Source of the DNA: CAYXFZ01 sp964464385
GTDB taxonomy: Bacteria; Planctomycetota; UBA1135
Length of the DNA: 30,924 nt
Assembly (NCBI GenBank): GCA_964464385.1
Contig: CAYXFZ010000018.1
Location: forward strand, 1 to 30,924
Reading direction: 5' to 3'
Shown here: piece after piece, positions 24,593 through 30,924 of the stretch
How the letters are laid out: each line of letters opens with the position of its first letter
Position numbering within the stretch: the stretch's first letter is position 1
Notes under the pieces: generated by a model
What the model was told of the DNA's origin: nothing
What the model saw: the letters and a program-made list of their open reading frames with translations, nothing else
The model's database searches: none
Position numbers and translations under genes: made by a program

Positions 24593-25924
24593 GAATCCTC
24601 AGCAGAAGCCCGGCAAGAGGCGGATCGGCATTCCAGCCCCCTGCAGCCGGATCTCCCACCAAAATCTCTCCTGTTGGAGTGGACCAAAGAGAAATTTCCA
24701 GACCACTCCGAGCCAAGGGAGTCCGCGAACGGGAAAGGATGACAGTGGCGAGAGGATTGCCGCTGGGTTGCGGTCGCGATTGATCAATCTCGAAGTGACA
24801 GAGCCGTTCGACAAGTTGATCCAAGAGATGGCTGGGCACCGTTGCCGGCGCGGAGGGGCTGGCACCGACCCAGGCACTGGCNNNNNNNNNNACCCGGCTT
24901 TTTCAAAGAGCCGAGCTTCTATCTCGACCCAGGCACTGGCCCGGCGACGAAAATCGACGTCCTCACCCAGCCAGGAAATTCTTAAGGAGACCATTTCCGC
25001 GGGTGGCTCTTCAAACAAGTAGCGACCGATCATTTCCTTTTGGGACAAAGTCGCCAGGGCGAAGTCTTGCGTGGAAACGTAAAGCGGGTAAGGACGATCT
25101 CCAGCTAAAACGGTTCCGCCAATACGGTGCAAAACGAAAAAATCCCGTCGGTTTTCAAACAACCACCGCTCCCCGGCTTCAATTTTTGTTCTTTGCTCAG
25201 GGGTGACTGTATCTTCGGTCAATTCGTCCGTTCGGAGGCGCAAGAGTCGATGCAGGGACCGGATCCCCTGCCGACTCAAGGGGCCCGCGAAAGGATGCTG
25301 GATAGCCCAACGCCCTTCACGGCGCACAAAGACCCGGGACTCCCCTTGGCCATTGTCCCAAGTCAAGCGATCCCAACTTCCAGGTTTTTCGATAACCCGC
25401 ATCTCTCGCCAAGAGTGAAAAGAACGTCGAAAAAAATCCAAAGTACCGCGCCCTAACCGCATGCGAGTTCCATTGACGGATACCGCGTGACGATCCCCGC
25501 CCAATTCAGCGACCCCAACCCGCACCTGGACCTCCGCGCCTGTGTGATCTCGAAACTCGGCCAGGACTTCGGGCCTCGCAAGACCCAAATCTGAATCTTC
25601 AAAGGCCTCCCATTCTGGCGGTGCCGGGAACCAAGGATCTAGAGCAAGCGCCTGAAGAAGGGCCTGGATCCAAGCAGGATCCGCCAGGTCCCGAATGGGT
25701 TCCACCAAACGCCATTCCTCCTCATCTCGGGCCAAGCGCACCAACATTTCAGATTGGGGCTGGAAGAAACTGATTTCCACCAGATCCTCTGGATTCAAGG
25801 GAAGAAAACCGTGGACGACCTCTTGCCTAGGTTTTGGCTCGGGCTCAGTTTGGACCCACCAAAACACAGCCAGGGCCGCCAAAGCCAGCAAGAGTCCAAG
25901 GCCCAACAAACGAGAAGGATTCAT
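24582..25924 (-). CDS. DUF4340 domain protein, membrane anchored (assembly gap inside)
   Basis: About 440 residues. An N-terminal membrane segment (LLGLGLLLALAALAVFWW) is followed by an outward-facing region with the DUF4340 layout (QEVVHGFLPLNPEDLVEIS, WRLVEPIRDLADPAWIQALL, and a second similar half). The function is unknown; genes of this type commonly follow gldF/gldG-like genes, as here. ATG 25924 overlaps the GldG-like stop by 4 bp (25921-25924). A ten-N gap at 24882-24891 breaks the frame; beyond it the gene continues ASAWVGASPSAPATVPSHLL to LRILKK and a TAG at 24582. The same 16-bp sequence coding ASAWV occurs on both sides of the gap. The 3' end overlaps purN by 11 bp. Confidence 0.82.
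24866..24881 (+). repeat. 16-bp direct repeat, copy 1, abutting the gap
   Basis: CGACCCAGGCACTGGC ends exactly at the base before the N run and recurs at 24925-24940. Both copies encode ASAWV in the DUF4340 frame. This may be a true short duplication or an assembly-graph branch that was not resolved. Confidence 0.9.
24882..24891. other. Assembly gap (10 N) in the DUF4340 gene
   Basis: Placeholder gap. The frames either side require 3n+2 missing bases. A 16-bp repeat touches one side of the gap and lies 33 nt from the other, so a mis-join is possible. Confidence 0.97.
24925..24940 (+). repeat. 16-bp direct repeat, copy 2
   Basis: Identical to 24866-24881. Joining copy 1 directly to the sequence after copy 2 also keeps the reading frame (RRRASAWVGASPSAP). 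Confidence 0.9.
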
Positions 25925-27367
25925 CGGCGGCGGCGAAGAAAAAGGGCCAATCCCAGGAGCAACGCGATCCCGGGGAACAACAGCAACGAGAAGTTGGCCA
26001 AACGATTGCGTGTAGCTTCGTCGGGTTGGAANNNNNNNNNNCAGATCCACCAGACCTCCGCGTTGTTGGTCACGTCCCAGCAACCAACGAGCAGAAGCGG
26101 CCAGGAAATCCCGTGAGCGAAGGTATGGATCATAGAAAAGGGAAACGCTGCCCAAGAACAATGCCCGCTGAGATTGTTCGCTCTGCCAAGGATCACAGGC
26201 AATCGCAATCGGAAACTGTCCCCGGGACTCGCCGGGGCCGGGGCGAAAATCAGGAATGGCCTCAGTTTCCACCCAAGCTTTTCGGCTCATCCAAATCAAT
26301 TGCTCCCGGGACCACTCGGGACTCGTCGAGGTTAAGGCCAAGGGCCGGGTACCGTCCCAAAATTGGGTGCGGCCAGCCAAGCGCAAATCCCGGGTAATCG
26401 GATGGAGGTCAGCCAAGCGGGCGGCTGGGATTTCCAAACTGGCGCATTGCACCAGCCCAAAACTCCCGCGGCTACTTTGGCAGACCAGCCCCGGTTGAAA
26501 GGCAACGCCCCGATCTGCCAAAAGATCATTCCAAAAGTCGGCGACTTCCTGCGGGGCGCTTGGACCCAAGGCCAAAAGCAAGGGTTTCCGGCCCTCCACC
26601 CATGCCCGCGCAGACTTCGCGTCGTTCGGCAAAAAGAGTTCGTTTTGGCCGGGGATGAGGAGTAGATCAAAGCCCTCGTCTGGGTTTGGGATGGCGGAAA
26701 CGAGGATTGGATCCAATCCCTCACCCTCGAGCAGGTGCAAGAGAGGGGCCAAGGCCGCGGGATCGGAAGAAGGCCCGGACCGGGCCACCCCTGAAACGGC
26801 AACACGGGGCAATTTGCCCTGGGCCAAACGAAGAATGGCGTCGCCGAGAGCAGTGTCCAATCGTTGTTGAATCAATCGGGCTGGGCGCATCCCGGAAGGC
26901 TCTTGAATCGAAAATAACTCATCGAAGCGCAAAACCTGCCGACGAGATTCGATCTCCAAAAATAAAGTTTCCCCGATTTGTCGTTGCAAGCGACGACTAC
27001 TTGCGTCCAAGGAAACGGGACTGGAAGAAACACGCAACCACTCCACGTCCAGGTTGCCGCGCGCCCGAATACGGGCATCTTCTAAGAGCGAGTCCAACAA
27101 CGAAAATGACCGGGGATACACCGCCGACCCATTCCGCATCCAAAGTCCTTGTTCAGGTAACAAAAAAACCGTTGCCCGAACTGGAGAGGACAAATCTTGC
27201 AGGGCGGCGGCCGTGCGGTCGCTGATTCCTCCGCCACCGGGCCCGGCAAAATCGAAACGGATACGGAATTGGGGTTGGGCAGCGAGACTGAGCAATGCAA
27301 CCACCAAGGCAACGCCGACTGCCCCGGCGAGGGTCATCAACAACCCCAGACGGAAGCGGCGGGTCAA
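25921..27367 (-). CDS. GldG-like ABC transporter auxiliary protein (assembly gap inside)
   Basis: About 480 residues, ABC_transp_aux (GldG) family: an N-terminal membrane segment (LLMTLAGAVGVALVVALL), a large outward-facing domain (RFDFAGPGGGGISDRT; FDLLLIPGQNEL; AWVEGRKPLLLALG), and a C-terminal membrane segment (LLLFPGIALLLGLALFLRRRR). In Bacteroidetes GldG works with GldA and GldF and is needed for gliding; elsewhere the function is unknown. The start is TTG 27367: it overlaps the permease stop (TTGA) and has GGAGG 8 nt upstream. A ten-N gap at 26032-26041 shifts the frame just before the end (GGLVDL, gap, FQPDEATRNRLANF); the missing length must be 3n. No gliding genes other than this cassette are seen. 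Confidence 0.87.
26032..26041. other. Assembly gap (10 N) in the GldG-like gene
   Basis: Placeholder gap between codons for GGLVDL and FQPDEA. A multiple of three bases must be missing to keep the frame. The contig ends do not overlap. Confidence 0.97.
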
Positions 27368-28110
27368 GGCACCCACCTCCGGGATACAAGGCGAATCCAA
27401 GTCAACCAAAGGAAAAGCGCAGACAAACCCAGGAACCAAGCCAAGGCCCAAGTGTCCACCAGCCCCGCGGAAAAACCCCGGTCCAGCAAAGTGGGGATGT
27501 TGGTCGCCGCCGCCCATTCCCCCAAACGACCCGGAGCAGGGGTGAGCAAAGCAGGAACGAATAAAAGTAGATAATTCAATGCTGCACCACCCCCAGCAGC
27601 CAAAACCAAATTGGAAGACCAGGAGGAGGCCCAAAGGCCCGTGGACAAAAACAACAAACTCGTGAGCCAAGCTCCAGCAAAGCCGGTCAAGACACGCGCC
27701 CAATCCAAGGTGCCTCCGGCCCAAGATAATCCCACGAAAAGGCCCAGAACACCGCCCCAGAAAACCAAAAAGAAAACACATGCGGCAATGTATTTCGCCA
27801 GCACTACGGCGGCGTCACGGATCGGAGCGGAAAGGAGCGGTTCCAGAGTTCCAATGCGCCGTTCTTCGGCCAAGAGACGAAGGGTGAGGAGCGGAGGGAA
27901 GGCAGGGAGCAAAAGCCAAATCAAAAGGCCAGAGCCAAAAAGATACTGAGGCAAAAGCGTGAGATCAGCCCGAACCTGAGGCGAATACTCCAAGAGATAG
28001 AAAAAGAGTAGACCATTGAGAAGATACCAAACAGCAAGAAGCCCGTACATGGAGGGGGTCACTGCCAGGGCAAAGATTTCGCGCCGCAGTTGAGCGAGGA
28101 GGGCCCTCAT
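27364..28110 (-). CDS. ABC-2 type permease (GldF-like)
   Basis: 248-residue membrane protein with six hydrophobic segments. The order matches ABC-2 permeases of the GldF/NosY group: an N-terminal cytoplasmic helix (MRALLAQLRREIFALAVTP), then membrane segments, with the coupling-helix motif RLLAEERRIGTLEPLLSAP between the second and third, where such permeases carry E-E-R-x-x-G-T-L-E. It pairs with the ATPase upstream (4-bp overlap, 28107-28110) and with the GldG-like protein downstream (TTGA overlap, 27364-27367). The substrate is unknown. Confidence 0.92.
   Translation of the reverse strand: MRALLAQLRREIFALAVTPSMYGLLAVWYLLNGLLFFYLLEYSPQVRADLTLLPQYLFGSGLLIWLLLPAFPPLLTLRLLAEERRIGTLEPLLSAPIRDAAVVLAKYIAACVFFLVFWGGVLGLFVGLSWAGGTLDWARVLTGFAGAWLTSLLFLSTGLWASSWSSNLVLAAGGGAALNYLLLFVPALLTPAPGRLGEWAAATNIPTLLDRGFSAGLVDTWALAWFLGLSALFLWLTWIRLVSRRWVP
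27376..27380 (-). promoter_or_regulatory. Ribosome binding site for the TTG start of the GldG-like gene
   Basis: GGAGG on the minus strand lies inside the end of the permease gene, 8 nt before the TTG at 27367. It supports the TTG start over a GTG 9 nt upstream, which the site would touch. Confidence 0.6.
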
Positions 28111-29030
28111 GCCTCAGCCTCCTCCACCAGGGTTTGAAAAAGATCTTCCAAGTCCGGGTCCAAGCGACGATATTCCATGATCTCTTCCGGACGGAGCGCC
28201 AACCAAGAAAAGAAATCCGCTGGGGTCTTGGGACCGTGCCAACGAAACGTCAAGGACTGATCATCGGCCTGTTCCACTTGAAGTTGGGGAAAGGCAACCG
28301 CCAAGTCGGCCTTGAGGTTGGAGTCTCCCAGCCAACGGAGCCGAAACGGGGTTTGAGCCTGAGCTCGGGCAAGAAGTTCGGCGCAAGAACCCTCAGCCAA
28401 GGTCTGGCCACGGTGCAGAACGAGGACACGATCCGCCACAGCCTCCACCTCCGGCAAGACATGGGAACTAAAAAGAATGGCGCGACCCTCGTCCGCCAAA
28501 TCTCGCAATCGCTGACGAAATTCTCGCCGCTGAATGGGGTCCAGACCGCGGAAAGGTTCATCCAAGAGGAGGGCGGGAGGATCCGCAAGCAGAGCGTCAG
28601 CTAACCCGACGCGTTGCCGAAATCCTTGCGAAAGAGCGGAGAAGGGCTGGCGCAGGCGGTCCATGAGGCCCAAGGGTTCGGCAACCTCGGCCACGCGTTG
28701 GCGGGCTTGCCGCCGCGGCAGCCCTTTGAGGCAAGCGCGGTAGCGCAGATATTCCCCGGTGCGCATTTCTGGCGGAGCCGCGAATTGCTCAGGCAAGTAA
28801 CCCAAGTGACGCCGGGCGGCAAGGGAATCCTGCAGAAGGTCCAATCCGGCAATGGAGGCCTGCCCGGAGGTGGGCGGGTGGAAACCGGAAAGAATGCGCA
28901 GAGTGGTGGACTTTCCGGCCCCATTGGGACCCAAAAATCCCAAAATTTCGCCCGGACGAACCTCGAAACTGAGGTCATGGACGGCGATGATCTTGCCGTA
29001 ATGCTTGCCGAGGTGGAGCGCGCGAATCAC
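28107..29030 (-). CDS. ABC transporter ATP-binding protein (GldA-like)
   Basis: ATPase of the ABC-2/GldFG-like cassette. From GTG 29030 it reads VIRALHLGKHYGKIIAVHDL, the normal family opening, and has 307 residues. Walker A GPNGAGKST, Q-loop region LGYLPEQ, signature ALSQGFRQRV (LSQGF in place of LSGGQ), Walker B ALLLDEP, D-loop FRGLDP and the H-loop SSHVL are all present. A C-terminal region of about 90 residues follows. The frame extends to a TTG at 29057 across a run of eight C (29031-29038 on the complement); neither start has a clear ribosome site, so the start is uncertain. It lies about 50 bp after dnaK on the same strand. Confidence 0.92.
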   Translation of the reverse strand: MIRALHLGKHYGKIIAVHDLSFEVRPGEILGFLGPNGAGKSTTLRILSGFHPPTSGQASIAGLDLLQDSLAARRHLGYLPEQFAAPPEMRTGEYLRYRACLKGLPRRQARQRVAEVAEPLGLMDRLRQPFSALSQGFRQRVGLADALLADPPALLLDEPFRGLDPIQRREFRQRLRDLADEGRAILFSSHVLPEVEAVADRVLVLHRGQTLAEGSCAELLARAQAQTPFRLRWLGDSNLKADLAVAFPQLQVEQADDQSLTFRWHGPKTPADFFSWLALRPEEIMEYRRLDPDLEDLFQTLVEEAEA

Positions 29031-29083
29031 GGGGGGGGACGAGGATCGCCTCCACAAACGTTAGCTTCGCGAGGAGGGCGACC

Positions 29084-30924
29084 CTATTCCTTCACTTCGT
29101 AGTCAGCGTCGACGACCTGGTCGCTCTCGTTTTCTGCCGAAGCTTGCGGCGGTGGGCTGGGTCCAGGACCCGCCTCGGCCGAAGCGGCGGCGTAGAGCTT
29201 TTCGCCCACTTGAGACATCTCGGACTGAATTTCGTCCACCCCTGCACGTAGCAATTCGTCCTTGCCCTCTTGAATCGACGCAGCCAATGCGTCGGTTTTC
29301 TCTTGAAGGGTGGCAAAATCGGCCTTGCCCTCGTGCTCTTTCATGAGTTTTTGGGCCTGATGAACCGCATTGTCCGCCTCGTTGCGAAGATCGGCGGCGG
29401 CACGGGCCTTCTCGTCCTCTTCCTGGAAACGCTCGGCGTCGGCGCGCATATTTTGAATGTCATCTTCGGACAAACCGGAAGATTGCTCAATCCTCACCTT
29501 GTGCTCCTTGCCAGTGGCCTTATCGGAAGCCATCACATGAAGAATGCCGTTGGCGTCGATGTCAAAGGAGACCTCGATCTGAGGAGTGCCCCGGGGAGAA
29601 GGAGGAATCCCGTCAAGGTGAAACTTATCCAATGTCCGGTTGTGTTCCGCCATCTTCCGCTCTCCCTGAAGGACGTGGACATCCACGCTGGGCTGATTGT
29701 CAGCGGCCGTGGTGAAAGTTTCCTTCTTGGTGGTCGGAATCGTAGTGTTGCGTGGAACCAGAACGGTCATAACCCCACCCATGGTCTCGATGCCCAACGA
29801 CAAAGGTGTGACGTCCAAGAGGACCAAATCGTCCACTTCCCCGGAGAGCACACTAGCCTGAATGGCCGCACCGAGGGCCACAACCTCGTCGGGGTTCATG
29901 GAGCGATTGGGTTCACGACCAAAGATTTCTTGAACCAATTCCTGAACCTTTGGGATTCGCGTGGAGCCCCCCACCAAAAGGATCTCTTCAACGCCTCCGG
30001 CACCCAAGGAAGCATCGGCCAAAGCTTGCTTGCAAGGGGCTTCCGTGCGGGCAAACAAATCGGCCGCCAAGGATTCAAATTTGGCGCGACTTACGGACAT
30101 CATGAGATGCTTGGGTCCCGCCGCGTCGGCCGTGACGAAAGGTAGATTCAGTTGCGTTTCCTGGGTCGAGGAAAGTTCGCACTTGGCCTTTTCACAGGCC
30201 TCCTTGAGGCGTTGAAGGGCCATATGGTCCTCGCGCAAATCAATACCCTGCTCTTTCTTGAATTCATCCGCCACCCAATTCAAAAGGACTTGATCGAAGT
30301 CATCGCCCCCCAATTGGGTGTCACCATTGGTGGACAAGACTTCAAAGACACCGTCGCCAATTTCCAGAATAGAAATGTCAAAAGTACCGCCACCCAAATC
30401 GAAGATGGCAATCTTGCCACTTTTTTGCTTGTCGAGGCCGTAAGCCAAGGCAGCAGCCGTTGGTTCATTGACGATGCGCTCGACTTCCAGGCCAGCGATA
30501 CGTCCTGCATCCTTGGTGGCTTGGCGCTGAGAATCGTTGAAGTAGGCAGGAACAGTAATGACTGCCTTGGAAACCGGAACCCCCAAGTAGTCTTCCGCGC
30601 ACTCTTTTAAGTACACCAAGACCTGGGCGGAAATTTCCGAGGGGGTCATCTCCTTGCCCCCCACCTTCACTCGCACCATTTCCTTGGCCGCACCGGTCAA
30701 TTCATAAGGGACCAATCGCTCCCCCTCGGAGACCTCCTCGTGACGACGGCCCATGAACCGTTTGATGGAGAAAATGGTCTCCAGAGGGTTGGTGACCGCT
30801 TGGCGGCGGGCCGGGCCACCGACAAGCCGCTGCCCCCCTTCCTGAAAGGCGACAACCGAGGGAGTGGTTCGCCCCCCTTCTTTGTTGGGGATGACCCGCG
30901 GTTCGCCGCCCTCCAGGACAGCAA
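29084..30924 (-). CDS. dnaK: Molecular chaperone DnaK (5' end beyond the window)
   Basis: Hsp70 chaperone. The first codons seen read AVLEGGEPRVIPNKEGGRTT, so only about 17 N-terminal residues, with the first phosphate loop, lie outside the window. Present are VITVPAYFNDSQRQATKDAG, IFDLGGGTFDISIL, the second phosphate loop (GGSTRIPKVQ), the interdomain linker region (DLVLLDVTPLSLGIET), and the substrate domain and lid. It ends DADYEVKE, close to the usual EEVK tail that docks cochaperones. No grpE or dnaJ follows; the ABC ATPase gene comes next after 53 bp. The frame is continuous to the window edge. Confidence 0.98.
   Translation of the reverse strand, partial: AVLEGGEPRVIPNKEGGRTTPSVVAFQEGGQRLVGGPARRQAVTNPLETIFSIKRFMGRRHEEVSEGERLVPYELTGAAKEMVRVKVGGKEMTPSEISAQVLVYLKECAEDYLGVPVSKAVITVPAYFNDSQRQATKDAGRIAGLEVERIVNEPTAAALAYGLDKQKSGKIAIFDLGGGTFDISILEIGDGVFEVLSTNGDTQLGGDDFDQVLLNWVADEFKKEQGIDLREDHMALQRLKEACEKAKCELSSTQETQLNLPFVTADAAGPKHLMMSVSRAKFESLAADLFARTEAPCKQALADASLGAGGVEEILLVGGSTRIPKVQELVQEIFGREPNRSMNPDEVVALGAAIQASVLSGEVDDLVLLDVTPLSLGIETMGGVMTVLVPRNTTIPTTKKETFTTAADNQPSVDVHVLQGERKMAEHNRTLDKFHLDGIPPSPRGTPQIEVSFDIDANGILHVMASDKATGKEHKVRIEQSSGLSEDDIQNMRADAERFQEEDEKARAAADLRNEADNAVHQAQKLMKEHEGKADFATLQEKTDALAASIQEGKDELLRAGVDEIQSEMSQVGEKLYAAASAEAGPGPSPPPQASAENESDQVVDADYEVKE

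Noticed and set aside
24599..27781. Single 1060-codon frame covering GldG-like and DUF4340 genes
   Set aside because: It joins two proteins through gap frames and starts within the permease gene out of frame. Family ends and the ATGA overlap at 25921 show two separate genes.

Overview
The window is gene-dense bacterial chromosome, about 31 kb, from a scaffolded (probably metagenome-assembled) genome: seven runs of exactly ten N mark joins of unknown size. Most genes are housekeeping or cell-envelope genes. Clues point to the Planctomycetota or a relative in the PVC superphylum: a Minf_1886-type protein, a membrane-anchored Ser/Thr kinase with a long C-terminal region, a secreted Asp-box protein with a planctomycete-style C-terminal domain, and a GldG/DUF4340 ABC cassette. 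This assignment is inference from remembered family distributions, not a search. I see no phage, IS element, CRISPR array or defence island.

Layout. 1-3364 (+): tRNA-Val(GAC), a secreted HtrA-like protease and a secreted Asp-box propeller protein. 3370-9451 (-): one tight operon read moaC, accB, accC, UDP-xylose synthase, glmS, UDP-glucuronate 4-epimerase. 9516-11776 (+): a secreted S41 (CtpA-type) protease with an N-terminal helical region and an unusual Ca-loop-like insertion. 11773-15673 (-): tmk, holB, a Minf_1886 protein, an AI-2E family permease and pgeF. 15733-16806 (+): a lipoprotein amidase. 16826-20722 (-): ald, uppP, gmd, and a reductase that probably makes GDP-D-rhamnose. 20764-24592 (+): yggS, Ser/Thr kinase, purN. 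24582-30924 (-): dnaK (5' end beyond the window), then an ABC ATPase, ABC-2 permease, GldG-like protein and DUF4340 protein.

The genes form two broad themes. The first is envelope building: nucleotide sugars (UDP-xylose, UDP-galacturonate, GlcN-6-P, GDP-deoxyhexose), lipid carrier recycling (UppP), fatty acid initiation (AccBC), a peptidoglycan amidase and two exported proteases. The second is housekeeping: DNA replication (Tmk, HolB), purine synthesis, PLP homeostasis, Moco synthesis and the DnaK chaperone. Genes are packed very tightly: nine junctions share 4 bp (ATGA, GTGA or TTGA) and three have 1-nt spacing, so translational coupling seems to be the rule. No stretch longer than 300 bases lacks a gene.

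I did not find a clearly new system. The items most worth a second look are the Asp-box protein with its near-constant 55-residue period, the double DxNxNGxxD insertion in the S41 protease, the kinase coupled to yggS and purN, the ABC/GldG/DUF4340 cassette behind dnaK, and the assembly gaps. At least one gap (accC) looks like an unmerged overlap, and another removes the biotinylation site of accB.
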